NCBI GenBank assembly: GCA_026413225.1
Contig: CM048554.1
Location: forward strand, 11,548,001 to 11,612,000
Length of the DNA: 64,000 bases
Reading direction: 5' to 3'
Source: Otis tarda
Lineage: Eukaryota; Chordata; Aves; Otidiformes; Otididae
Shown here: positions 11,901 to 24,600 of the stretch, in pieces
How positions within the stretch are numbered: the stretch's first letter is position 1
Layout: every line of letters begins with the position of its first letter
Made by a program: the position numbers and the translations under genes
The notes under the pieces: model-generated
Told to the model about the DNA's origin: nothing
What the model saw: the letters and a program-made list of their open reading frames with translations, nothing else
Database searches by the model: none

Positions 11901-14845
11901 ACAAATATACCTTTATTATCTGTGTGCAAATTTTCTAAAAAGTGAATTCAGATAGTAATTTGATACAGATGGCTTAGCAGGTCATGATTAAAGTGTTTTC
12001 TCCTAGAATCTTGCTTAATTACTCGACCATATTCGATCACACTGTGACCTCTTTTCATGAAGTTGCCAAAGGACTCTCAAAAACTCCATGAAAAGCTTTG
12101 TTTTTATCACTTTAAAGTAATGCTGAAGAATTACTAAAGTGCCCATATGGGACTCTGTACTATTGGTGAGTAGTCTGTCATGATTTTCATTAACAGCAAT
12201 GACTCAGTAACATAATGTGACTTTATCCTTTGTTTTGAGACATCGGTGTGTAGACCAGAACCCACTCAATAGACTTAACTATAAAACTATAGCAAACCAA
12301 ATATTTTTTCAGTGCTCAGATTATTATAACTGTAATTGCAGCCCTTCTATTGTACTTAAAATGCTAATGAAATATTACCATTATTATTTAAAAAATAGAA
12401 AAAGAAAAAAATGCTTTTGAGAGATTTCCAGGGAAGGAGTTTTCTCTGCAAATGCGTTTAATTGTTTTTACATTTATTTCTAGCAATGATGTTAGTCTTT
12501 TACAAAAAACAGGTTTGGAGTTTTGCCTACTAAAATTTGTTTCGCACACTATCTTTTTATATTTACTGTTTTTTTTCAAATGTAGAACCAGAATGTGGCA
12601 ATGATATGAGTAATAGGAAATAACCTGAAGATAATTCCAATAAGAGCTTCCAAGTTTCTGAAATATTCTTCCATTTCTGGTCTCCTTGGACATACAATTG
12701 ATTGATTTAAAAACACTTAATCTGTCTTTTTTTGCAAGTACTTAAAGAATCTGAGAACCCATACAACACATAGGACATTAAGTTATTTGCTTTGGAGCAC
12801 TTTCATTTTTTTAGGCAGAATAATTCCTTCCTTTTTTTGGAGGAAGCTGGTACTGTAACTAGTCCCCAAATAAATGAAATATTGCTCCAGATTTTGAGTG
12901 TTGTGCATTTTATTTTTTTGTCCGCAGATTACACATAATTTGCTCTCCATCCCAACTTGTCTCACTTTCAGTGTGTCTGAGGCAGTTGCCCTGTCAATAT
13001 TTTGTGCCCAATACAGAAGAAAAAGAATAAAGAAAGAAAGACCATGCAGTAGGTCTACTTTCTGAACAGGTTTTAGCAATTTCACATCTTCAAACTCATG
13101 AACATTGTCCCTGCTGCTTTTGGCAAGAGTGATGGGCTCTGTGTGGAGCCCCAGCCAGGTGATGTGACTGCTGCTGGCAAATGCATATCTGCTTGGAAAC
13201 TATTTGAGAAATAGATTAGTATTTTTTAAAAAATATATATTTTAAATGGGATAGTTTCATATTTATTGAATTTAAATGGGGTAAGAGGCAGGTCAAATCC
13301 TACTCTGGTCTCACTTTTCAAGTTAGAGGCTTCTTTTAAAAACTGACTGGTGAGTTTGGCTGCTAGTTGTAGGTTTAGGTTCCGTAAGAATGTCCCTTTT
13401 GACCTCTTTTTGTAGTGAAGTTAGTTACAACTGTATTGCTTCTGTCTGATTTAGGACTTAAGAGATGTCTGGAGTTTTCCATAATGTGTGGGCAGAGATA
13501 GCATCCTGTGAGGCCGATGTGGAGCATCTAGGTCAGACTTCTGCTCTGAAGAGTCTTCTAAATGACCTGTCTCTACCAGCTGCAGAAGAGGTCTTAGGAG
13601 ACCGATCTTGCCTAACTAAACTCCTCTTCTGAGGGTCCAGTGCCCTCCTCTTCCCCCCACAAACTTGCAGAGGGATTCAAAAGCTATGAAACACGAGCAG
13701 CACTTAACACTACTGTGGTTTTATAAATAGGAGATAATAAAAATTGTTGCAACATGACTTTTTAAGCATTTACATATGGTAAAAAAAAAAAAACTTACGT
13801 GAGTGCAACTCATTGAGAAATTACACTATGACTAAAGTAGCATGCATGCTATATATTTATCAACTCATCATTCTCCCACTAGCGCTTCTATTTGAGTAGT
13901 CTGTAAATTTTATTGTAACCGTAGGCAGAACTGCTCTTTGAACTTCCCCCCTCTGCAACTTTAAAGGTCAGGTGGAGCTTAGTCAAGTGAGGTCACTGTA
14001 CTTGTTTCCTAGTCACATCTTGGGTCATGCTTCTGCTGCAAAGTGTTGCCTAGCAATCTGCAAACCTCATGTTTTTAAGATGGCGGATCCTACACCTTTA
14101 AATAATTTTTAGAAGCTCATCTAGCTTGGCACTAGTACTCAATATTGGAACAAACTTTGTACGTTCCACTGGAAGCTTGTTTAGAGTGGTATCAACAAAG
14201 TGTAAAGTACGTTGGCTTTTATGCGTTTACCAAAGTTTAGAAGTTACAGATAAGTTTGCTGTGTTACCAGAGCTCTCCCTTATGTACGCTTTCTCTTCTC
14301 TTTATTCTGTGCATTTCAAAGGTTGTCATAATCATTTAATCTCTTGTTATGCAATTAGATATGTTGGTACACATCTATTAGCAAATTTACTGTCAGACTA
14401 GTAGTAATGCTCTAATTTACACTTCCCAAAGCATGGAAATTCCTGTGCAGGAATGAAGACTACCTTCTTTTCCCTCCTCCACCTATCCCAAGGTGCTCGT
14501 GCAGTGAAAAATATTGCAGGAGGCTGAGATGTGTGAATGATAAGGGCTGTACGTGCTGCAACACCCTGGGCGTGATCAGACTTGTTAAAGGTGATGTGCG
14601 AGGCTTCAGCCTGAGTTTTCTGCGTTTGTGCTGGCTGAAATTTTTCCCCCTGTAGCTCCTCGGATTTGTCTGATAAGTCTCATCTCATCCCCCAACCTAA
14701 AGGAGAGCAATGGATACATTCCCCCGCAGCACCTTCTAGTGGCACTGGTACTACTGGTTGGAAGACTGAAGTCTTCTGGTGCAGTCTTTCCATCCAGTTG
14801 TTTCCTGGTCCTGTCTGCAGGTGAATATTTGGAATCACGAACAGC

Positions 14846-14959
14846 TCACATCAGAAGCGTGTTAAGCGTTGCATCATCTTGGGACCATTTAAGAGCCTTT
14901 CTTTCAAGAGTGCTTAACTTTATTTAACCCAACCATGTAAATTAAGTCCAAAAGACACT
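14846..14959. repeat. 114-bp duplicated segment, copy 1
   Basis: This segment aligns without gaps to 16782-16895 in the same orientation. I count nine mismatches in 114 bases (about 92% identity), seven of them transitions. The centre TAACCCAACCATGTAAATTA is identical in both. It belongs to no repeat family I recognise. Confidence 0.9.
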
Positions 14960-16781
14960 TAAAAATGTAACACTTCCTTCCATTTATGATCTATCAGCTC
15001 AAAGGCGTAACATCTCTTAAGGGTTTTAATCCATTGGATAGCAATGTAATAGTGATCCAGTTATGTCATCTGTCTTGTTACTATGGAGTTAGTGACAGTT
15101 AATGCATGGATTCATTATTTGAATAGTCTTGAAAGACCAGTGAATCATGAATCCATATCTCTGATACTGCCTTAGAAATACCAACTCGGAACAATCAGAA
15201 GGCCCTATAGAGCTGTCTGTTCAAGAAAACCTGTTGGGCTATTGTCTCTGTACAATACTGACGAGTATTATGCTCATTACATATATAATAGTACATGCTA
15301 AAAACCTTTCAGGTTCCTCATGTTATGTATTGTGGCAGTACTTTTCTCTCTCAGCTCCTTGAAATATTTTCTGTATTTATGATCTGCAAATTTTGTCCCT
15401 TGAAGTCAAAATCAACGTTTGTCTCAAAGCTTTTAATATTGCTCTATTTAGCATGCAATATTTTGGTCAAAATGTTTAATTTTTATTTATTTGACTTTTT
15501 TTTTTTACTTTGGGGAATTTAAACTAGAAAATAAAAAGAAAAAAAAATTGCTGAACAAACTCTGTAGTTCCAAATGTTAAGTTAATTTTTAAATGTTGAT
15601 GTAACTATATTGCATTAAGGAAAAAAAAGCTATCTGTACAGACAAGGTACTAATATTTCATTCAAAATTTTATGAAGGAGATCCTGGGGATCATTCAGGA
15701 GTTTTACATGTGTTAAAAAATGAAACAGAGAAGAACTGACTGCTGTGTGTTGCTGTAACACCCCTAGAACATGGCTAACGCCCAATTACTGCATGCTTAG
15801 ACTTGGATGGTAATTACAATTGAGCTGTAAAATATTTTGACAGTTCCCAACTGTTGTGTGGTTACTAGCTAGGCATCATATGGGAGTGAAGTGCAGTGAT
15901 TTGATTGGTTTTATATCACAATCTGCTTAAATAAGGACTTTCAAAATAAACATGTGAAGTGTTAATCAACAGCGATATTTAATTATTAGCAGCTTTTGTT
16001 GACTTCTGCAGAACAAAATTCCTCTTTCCCAAAGATTTTGATTTCTTAAATGAGACTTGCCATACCTTTATGCTTCAGCTTTTCATTTACAAGCTTTTAC
16101 TTGTTGAGCACTAAAAGCATAACCACACCAAATTTAATTTGTAGTATGAAAATGATGTTTGTATTTTTCAAGAGGATAGATTTACAAGTGTTGAAGCTAG
16201 AAAAGCTTGTGTTAATTACGTATTATAAAACAAAAAGGATATTTTTGTTTAACATTTATTTCTCCTTTTAGCTACACAGGTCCTAGCAATTAGCAAATTT
16301 GGATAGCGTAAGAATTCCTGGAAAAATATATGTTAAGCCAAGTGGCACTTGAATTGCTGTTACTTTTACATGCATTTTTATTTTGAAATGAAACTAATAA
16401 AGCAAAAATATTCAAACTACATGCAAATTAGGCTCCAGATTGTGCCAGTCTTGTTATGTTCATTAAGCTATTGAATTCTTGAGTAGTGGCTGTTATTCCA
16501 AGGGGGCTATTCACAGAATAAGGTATTATTCAATGAGGTAAAGATAGCAATCTGCCTTCACACTGCTTAAATAATGCTTGTTCCGGTGGGCAACTAAAAC
16601 AAGAATATTCAAGTCTGTCGTTTCTTAATTTTTCACTTGTTTTATTTATTTAATAATACTTTTGGGAGTTATATGTTGTTTATGAACGGTGTTTGTGAGT
16701 GAAGCATTCTGTTTATGGGATAGAAGATTTTTTTTCTTGTCTTACCACCTTATTTTTTCTTTAAAAAAAAAGAAGAAAAGT
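14960..16781. other. Intron sequence between the duplicated segments
   Basis: This is AT-rich intron with poly-T and poly-A runs near 15498-15505 and 15539-15548. Nothing else was recognised. Confidence 0.5.
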
Positions 16782-16895
16782 TCACACCAGAAGCATGTTA
16801 AGTGTTGCATCATCTTGCGACCAATTGAGAACCTTTCTTTCAGGAGTGCTTAATTTTATTTAACCCAACCATGTAAATTAAGTCCAAAAGACACT
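16782..16895. repeat. 114-bp duplicated segment, copy 2
   Basis: This is the gap-free direct copy of 14846-14959, offset 1936 bases. It is preceded directly by an A-rich run (16763-16780). No clear target-site duplication was seen. Confidence 0.9.
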
Positions 16896-17639
16896 AAAGT
16901 AATTCTTGTTTCTCAGTTCCCTCTGCTTGTGACATCTCTGCTGTGACTGAGAGCTGAATCCAGCTGATTCGGTTACCAGTGTTGCTGACATCTTACTGTT
17001 TGCCTAAATGCCTACTTTCACATGGTTTATTTTGCTGACTGTTGTCCTGAGTTTGACCTGAACTCTTACCTTGCAGATGAAGTAGTCTTTCTAATGTATC
17101 CTAGATTTTAAAGTGTCTTTGGAACTTTCTCAGAGATGTGCCAGCTTTCCTCCTTGCTAGCGTTCGTGAGGAGCGGTGGGGTTATACTTCTTCTATAGCC
17201 AGTCTGCTAAATAATGAAAAGAAAGTTAAAAGACATACTCTGTAGGATTACTCATTTGAGGAGTTGCGTTAGCGGTTATTGAGCTTTCTGCATGTTCAGA
17301 TGACTATGTGCCATTGTAGTTAAAAGGAAAAAAGCAAAACATACTGTGCTTTGCAAGGAAATCTGGTTAACACAGGTGCATTTGTGCATGTGTTGTTTAT
17401 GAAACAAATAATATTGGGATCCCAGCCCCAGGCTTAATTTTTAAAACGGGAAGTATTTCTTTCTTGTGGATGATCTGAGCTGAGAGGCTAGTGTGAGGCG
17501 TGCTTGGTGGGAAATGGAGGTTCTTCAGCTTGCTTCCCCTACTGCCGGAGGGCAGAGGGGAGCTCTGTGGGGCTCCTGCTTGCTGGTGGCTGCAGCCTGT
17601 GCCAGCTGTGTCCTTTCCCTGTAGGAGATGGAGTTAGGA
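16896..17639. other. Intron sequence, nothing recognised
   Basis: This is ordinary intron sequence between the duplicated segment and the old LINE. The part 17480-17640 is more GC-rich and may be a decayed repeat, but I cannot name it. Confidence 0.45.
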
Positions 17640-17898
17640 AACACAGAGAAGGTAGGTCTGAAACGCATCTTGAAAGATCACTTGATCCTTCTACTTGCCC
17701 AAAGGCAGGTTCAGCTTTACGAAATGAAAGATTGCTTCAACCTGTTGTCAAAGACCTCCAATAATGAAGTATCCACAGTTTTCCAAGGCAGTCTGAGTGC
17801 TTCATTATACTGTCTTCTAGATTGTTCCTCCTAATGTCTGATGTGCTGCTATTAAAACCTGTAACTTCATTTTGGTAAACAGTGGCATGGACGATCTA

Positions 17899-18061
17899 GT
17901 AGGTGGTGGATACTCCCTCCCTGGAGATGTTCAAGGCCAGGTTGGACAAGGCTCTGAGCAACCTGATCTGGTTGGGGATGTCCCTGCTCCTTGCAGGGGG
18001 GTTGGACTGGATGGCCTTTAAAGGTCCCTTCCAACCCAAACCATTCTGTGATTCTATGATT
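17899..18061 (+). mobile_element. CR1 LINE 3' end, plus orientation
   Basis: About 160 bases match the CR1 at 883-1044 very closely, including AAGGCCAGGTTGGACAAGG and the end ACCATTCTGTGATTCTATGATT. The frame still reads the last ORF2 residues (PSLEMFKARLDKALSNLIWL). It is a strongly 5'-truncated copy that landed inside the older minus-strand LINE. Confidence 0.92.
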
Positions 18062-18979
18062 TTCTTTCTTTTTCAGAATTTGCTTGAAGACTTACCGTGT
18101 TCCTTTCCTTTAACATTTTTTCTTAACATAAATGACCTAAATTTGTGGTTTATTTTTTTCCCTGATCTTTCTTTGGGCTCATCTTCCTATTAATGTGTCA
18201 CGCAAAACTGAACATAGCATTTCTGCTGCAGCTTTATTGATGCTGAGTGGAGTGGGAGAGGCCATATATGTCTTGCAAGCTTTATTCCTGTCTGTACATC
18301 TCAGTATGATGTTTGTCTTTTTCACCACAACCTGATGTTTTTGACTCACGTTCAGCAGCTTGAATAGACTGTTTCCCCCACATCCTTTTGTGAAGAGCTG
18401 TTATCTAACCAGTTCTTCCTCATCCTGCATTTATGTAAATTATTACTCCATCCTATGTTACACTCCTACCTATTGAATTTCATCCTGCTTTCTTCAGAAC
18501 TTTTCTGCTTTCTGTATGATCGGAGTTGTTCTAGTGCCTTTGGTGTCCATCCCAGGTTTGTGTCTAGTGTGTTATCCACCTTCCAAATTCAGACTTTGAA
18601 CACTGAACCCAAGAAATGTGCTTGCAGAACCCTTTTTAATGCCTAATTCCAAGAATAATTTAAAACTAGTCTTGGATATAGTTTTCCAGCCTATTTTGCA
18701 CCTATGTTATGTGATTCTCATTAAGACTTAATTTTCCCTGCCTCCTTATGAGAATATCTTGAGAGACAATAAAAAGAGCTTAACTAAAACCCTAATATGT
18801 TATCTGCTGCTCCTTCTATCCCCTGTCTGCTTTGCTCTTGTAGAAGGAACTTGGACTGGTTGTCATGATTTGTTGATGACAAGGTTTGTCGCTTGTCTCC
18901 TTTTTAACATTCACATGCTAAGAAGAAACTTCATGATTTTTTCCACCCCTTTTACGTTAGCTTGTCTGCATTCTTCCGA

Positions 18980-19015
18980 TTTTTTATTTTTTTTATTTTT
19001 TTTTTACGCTTTTAT
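18980..19015. repeat. T-rich simple sequence
   Basis: These are runs of T broken by single A or G within the old LINE region. Confidence 0.8.
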
Positions 19016-21610
19016 GCTAGAGGGGAATGTAGTCTTTGTCTGCTCTTCTAATATCTCACCTGTCTTCAAGTTTTCAAACTGACCATAGTTTCAGATGTTG
19101 TTTCGTATTGGTTCTTCCAGTATCCTACGATTACATTAAACGTGTTCAACTGTTCTGAAAGCATCTGGCCTATCTAAGATGTTTCCACGGCTGGCTGAAA
19201 TCTGACCTTTTTGTGTCTGATATTAGTAATGCCACTCTGCAGCTTGCATCTGACTTGTAGAATAAAGACAGACAAACAAAAAATAAAGACATTAAGCATT
19301 TCAGATCTCTCCTCATCATCTGTGGATAGCTCCTCCTTACCTCTGAGTGGTGAAGCAGTTTTTTTATTAATCTCTGTCTTGTGATTGTTTGCATAGAGTG
19401 GGCTGCTAATGCAGTAGTTTATCAAGGCTAAAACTTATTTGTTTCCATTAAATTCTCATTTAACTATAGCTAGCCTAAGGAGCTTTCTTGAGAATAGCCA
19501 TCTTTAAGACTGATGTAAGCTCATGGATACCAGCAGCTCATCCAGGATTGTAGAATATGCCTAGTTTATTTCCACCCTCGGTTAGGAGGTGTACTCTGGC
19601 CTTCAGAGGCACCACATCAGGTTCTGTGTCATCAATACTAGGCTTAAAAGTACCAAGTGCTCTAAGCCCCTCCGCACACAGAGATTGTTTTCCTTTGTTA
19701 CTGCAATACCTGCACAAATCTGGCGTCTGTGTTTTGTTCTCAAGTATTTAAAACAAAGATTTGTCATAGGCAAAGACTAATGCTTCCATAAATCTGCCTA
19801 TGGCTGTGCGTTAATATAAATGATGCAGTAGATTTACCAAATAGGTATCTATAAGGTTCTATGGAGCAATATCACCTTAATGATACAACATCAGAAGGTT
19901 GCCTGTGAAAACTTCTGTTGAAATGCTCAGAAGAGTGGGAGAATGACTTGCAGTTTTTTTAATGGCTAATGTCAAAAGAAATTCCTGCAAAAGCAACAAG
20001 AGTTCACTATTTTCAGGAAGAATTGGCATTGACTCTCATTTTTAGTTTGTCTTGTGCTTTCTTTTAGAAGAGATTCTTGTGACCTTTTCTGACAAGCTCT
20101 AACACTTCCATTGTTTGCTGCAGGCCTTTGAAATGTGGCAGAGATAGCCTTGGGCCCAGGGAGGTGCATTTTGCTAGTTCAGTTCACATTTAACAAAGTT
20201 AAAAGCTTTGAAAATTGCTATTCCTCATCTGTGGTTTAAGTTGCTTAATTCTGGCAACTTGCCCAAAACCCTGAACGTTCTTGTCATGGCAGAAAGCCAG
20301 GGACTGTGAACCAGCAGCATCCTGGTAGCTCATCTGGACTTCCAGCACAGATTACACGGGAGCGCAGGCTTCAACCCACGTGCCACTGGGGTAACTGGAG
20401 AGAGGAAGGTGGACACAAGTAAATTGCCCATCGTCTGAGAGCTGAAAAATGAGGCCCCATCCCTGCATGTGACCTATTCATACTGTTACATTACAAATAT
20501 ATGTAATCATCAGAGAATGTGCTCAGCGTTCACTTCTGCCTGATGGTATGAATTATATATCTTTTCCTGGTTTGTTTTTTTTTTAATTGAAAACATGTTC
20601 AAGACAAAGATTATGCAACCTCAGAGAAGAAAAGCTAGATGAGCCTCAACCAATCCTTTTCTAATAGATGAATCTGAGAAGGGGCTCACTATGACTTTTT
20701 TTCATGGCCGTACTGACCATCAGGTGAAATTACTTGCACATAAGTAGCCAATTCATTATGTTGTCTCAGATTTGTTTCTTCTCTACCAGTTCATTAACTT
20801 AATCTTCTCCTTGCCATTAGCTAATAAATTTAGGGCTTCTTGACCTGGTGAGGTAGCTACTCTCACTCCTGTGTGGTACTGTTATTCTCTATTAAGAACA
20901 TCCACAGGGGGAGGTAGTCTGTCTTGTTCTTAATGAATTCCCATGAGCAGACAGGCTCCGTGTCCTGTTGCCCAAGTGAGGAAATTGTCCAGTAGTTGAT
21001 GTGTTGTGGCTTGTGGTTCTGAAGGCTTAGAGTTCAGTTCCTGAATACTTGGGGTTTTTTATCCTTTTAATCCCCAACGATGAAAACCAAAGAAAAACCC
21101 TGAAAGACTATGCTAAGAAAAAGTTACTTCATTAGTAGACAAAGTGAAAGGCGAAAGGAGACTACTATATAATTTTTAAAATTACAAAATTAAGTACTTA
21201 ACAGTTATGAATTGCCAGATTTAAGGTAGCCTCTGTTGCTGTAACCCCTCCCATCCTTGTGCACTCTGTGCTGGTAGGTTTTATACATTTCAGTTGTATG
21301 ACTACATACCATGATTTTCTGCTGGACTATTTCCTCAGTGCTCAGAGCAAAAGTAACCAGACCCTGTAATAGAAGAGGCGGCTGTCTGCAGGGCTGCCAT
21401 TTTATTGTTTCATAGGAGTTGGAATGTGTTTAACGAAGCATGGTCACTTCGTTATGCCGAGTGAATGTCACAGAGAGTCTGGACAGAGCTCGTGATGTAG
21501 AACTGGTGTGTGACACTGAGCAAGCTATGAATTGTTTGAGGCTACAAATGATCTCTTCCTGTCTTCAGGGTGGCCAGGTCTTAAACTTCATCTTACCTTG
21601 TCCTGGAAGT

Positions 21611-21657
21611 TGGGTGGTTTTTTTGGGTTTTTTTTGGGTTTTTTTGGTTTTTTTTGT
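21611..21657. repeat. (GGGTTTTTTT)-like simple repeat
   Basis: Repeated G2-3 T7-8 units extend over about 47 bases. The spacing is irregular; it is not a telomere repeat. Confidence 0.85.
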
Positions 21658-24600
21658 TATTCTGAGCACTCTCACCTGCCCCAGAGTCAGGAGTGTGGCA
21701 GCTTTGGTGGGATGCTGTGGATGTGTACACCAGATCGATGTTAGGTAGCATCTTTGAGTTTTTGCGATAGCTGATTCCCTGGCTCAGGAAGGTTATTTAA
21801 TTCTGTTTCCCTATTTGTAAAATACCAATTGTGAGTCTCTTTATCATTTCAATATATTCATTCACCCATTGCGGAGTTCCCTAATGTTGTGTGATGACTG
21901 TCTCACCAGAGATCACAGGCAAGTTGAAGTGCAATGTTTGATGCAGCCTTTGCATCATACTGCTTAAATGAAGCTGAGTGCCGTACATTCTGCGTTAAGG
22001 ATGATAAATAATGAGCAACAGCTTTTTGCCTTGAGCAGTGAGATAGACACAGTGTGAGAAGAAATGGGTAGTGATGATTAGAGTAAAAAAATAACATTGT
22101 CATGTTTGTTTGTGGGGTTGGACAAGTAAAAGGTGGATGAAACTAGCTCAAGCACGAAGGACTTGCTAAACCTTAAAGGCTGGGAGTAGAAGTGACAGCA
22201 TGTTGAAGGACAACCATTGTGTGTATGATTCAGCCATGTACAGTGCAAACTGTGTACATTTAGACATGAGTCAGCAAGGGAGAGTGGCAAACAGCAGGAA
22301 GCTGTGGCTGTCTAGGAGAGGGAATACAGTAATGGGGTCTTGCTGTGTGTGTGATTCTCAATGGCAGGTTTTATCTTCATCAGTTCTCCCTTGGGTCTAA
22401 AGTATTCAATTAAACATAGCATCGTACAGCTTATGATACAGGACCACATTGTCTGTCCGCCTCCAGGTGGCTTTGCTTGCTTGCTTTTTCTTCTCACGTT
22501 GAGAGGATCCACTATTCTTCTTGTCTAGAAAGTTATCCTGGCATTTAGGTAGCATGTGCCTACTGTAACGGCTTTCCTTTCTTTTCCCAGGCAGTTTGGA
22601 AAAGCTATTTCCAGCTTCATGGCCGCCAAAATAAACAGGCAACTGAAAGCCCTTTAGAATGAAATAATTTAATGTACTTGACCAACAGCTAACTTGAGGC
22701 ATGTCCCAAGGGTTTTACCTTCCTCCTTACTTTGCCAGGTTCAAACATCAGAGTATCATGTCTGCTTAGGCAGATGTCTGAATGTTTAGGTTGTGGTTGA
22801 AGATGGGCTGGTTTGGTTGTGCTGAAATGAAATCTGTAAAACGATAACCAACAAAAGCTTATGCCTAAGCCTTCTAAGATAGAAGTTTGTGTATCCACAT
22901 TAGCTGTAGGCATGATCAGTAGAGTAGGGACAGCAAAGTTTAAAGGTGCCTGATGCTGGAGAAACCTGGAGGTTACCTAAATACATGCTATTAATCATAG
23001 ATAGGAAACAAAAGTGAATCTGTAACTCATACCAGGCAGCTGGGTTTCCAGATCTCCTTAATTTATGGACAGTAGGGACTTTGAGACATTTTGTGTAGTC
23101 ATACACTGTGCCATACAAATAGAGAGCATCAAAATTAAAGAATGTACTCCTAAACTGGTTAGGTTTTGTACCAGAGTAACACGATAGTGGAACTCTTCAC
23201 ATTTCTTTCCAGGAAATATGTATTTTCTAATGCTTCCATGCACCTTCCTTACCAGCAGCAAAGAGCAATGCCGCTTTATTTTATTGTGTCACTGAAGCCA
23301 TCATGATGTTATGGGGACCTGCTACTTAAAAAATAACTAACTAGCCTAAATAAAGAGCTTCTCAGCACAGCTGGGTCATGAGGATATCTTTTCCATCTTT
23401 GGAATAAAATGGAAAGCAGTTTTATTCTATCTTTGTAGACTCAATTTCCGTATTCTATTTCAGTCTTCATACTAATTAAAAAATAGCCCAGATTGTTCCA
23501 CAGCCTAGAGTAAACAAAATTGAATGCACATTGGACATATACAGACCTTGCCAAAGGCATAAATTCTATTAAATGAGCCATATTCAACTTAGAATACTCC
23601 CAGGGTAAGCGATTCCTATAGGTAGAGCTCTGTGTTGTTTAAAAAAAATAAAATTCCAGAGTATCATCTTGATGATACGGAGTTATCTATTTGACTGAAA
23701 TATTTTTGAGTGTCTTTTTTGTATTGTACCTTTATACCATTTTTCAGACCACTGAGTTCCACTGAGTGTAGCAAACTTTCTGCATCCAGCCGCATCCTGC
23801 ACATTTTGGCTCTCCTAGCTGTGCGTTATTTTCATTTACCTTACCTTGCATTTTAATGGTTTCACAATTTTTGGTGAGCCTAGATAGCGTTGTAGTTTTT
23901 GTAGGTATAAGGGAAAATCCCTTTAATTTTGCTCAATCAAATAAGTAAGAGACCATTGCCTGTACTTCCTTCTTGAGGAACATAAATTGTTTGTTGATTG
24001 TTTGTGGGTCTTCTCTATTCTGACTTTCAGCCCTATCTCCATCTCAGCTTCCTCTCCTCCTGCAGTTAATTACCTTTCCTAGGTTATTCTCTCAACTCCT
24101 TTCCTCTTTAGGGAGTTATGTGCATTAATATAAATATAATATAAAGCTCAGACCACTAAGTCTTCCACCTAGATTCCCAGAGCTGTTACATACTTTTTCT
24201 TACTCCTCTCAGCATCTTTCTCTTCCAGCCTTCAACACTGCCTCTTGCTCTCTTCAAAATCCTACACTTCCATGCAACCTGTCAACAAGCTCTTGAGAGT
24301 TGCCCAGACTGAGCCCCTGTGATTTTCATCGTGGCTGCTCCCCGTGTCTCATATGCCCTCGTATATTGGTTTGTAGCGCCATGTTCCCATCACTGGTTCC
24401 TGTGTTGATTTTCTTCTCCTGAGTGTTGTTGGCCTGTAAGTGTCAGGGGTGCAGCTGAACCCCTGCTTTGCAAACCATCAGTACACCTGGTGCTGCATTT
24501 CTGAGAGCAGCAAAACAATTGTTTTAATGTTCTGAAAAGTAGGGATGCAGCCTCGTATTTCAAGCTCTGGTCCTCTTGTTAACGTTGAGTAATGGTCTGA

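Larger units (their letters stand above)
9544..14845. other. AT-rich intron sequence
   Basis: This is AT-rich intron. It contains the (AT)n tract at 10799-10847, a TA/TG-rich low-complexity zone at about 11735-11900 and a poly-A at 13780-13792. No exon, RNA gene or interspersed repeat was recognised. Confidence 0.5.
17640..19430 (-). mobile_element. Old, decayed CR1-type LINE, minus orientation, interrupted
   Basis: The plus-strand sequence follows the reverse complement of the CR1 3' end in weakly conserved form: 17735-17800 (CAAAGACCTCCAATAATGAAG, then TCCACAGTTTTCCAAGGCAG) and 17820-17850 (TTCCTCCTAATGTCTGATG). After a younger inserted CR1 it resumes at 18195-18340 (ACGCAAAACTGAACATAGCA and TTTGTCTTTTTCACCAC), then 18350-18640. 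The part from about 18640 to 19430 is too decayed to be sure but keeps the same pyrimidine-rich character. It is much older than the plus-strand CR1 copies. No intact reading frame remains. Confidence 0.55.

Noticed and set aside
24000-24330. Pyrimidine-rich zone considered as an old LINE or pseudogene
   Set aside because: No phrase could be matched to a known family with any confidence.
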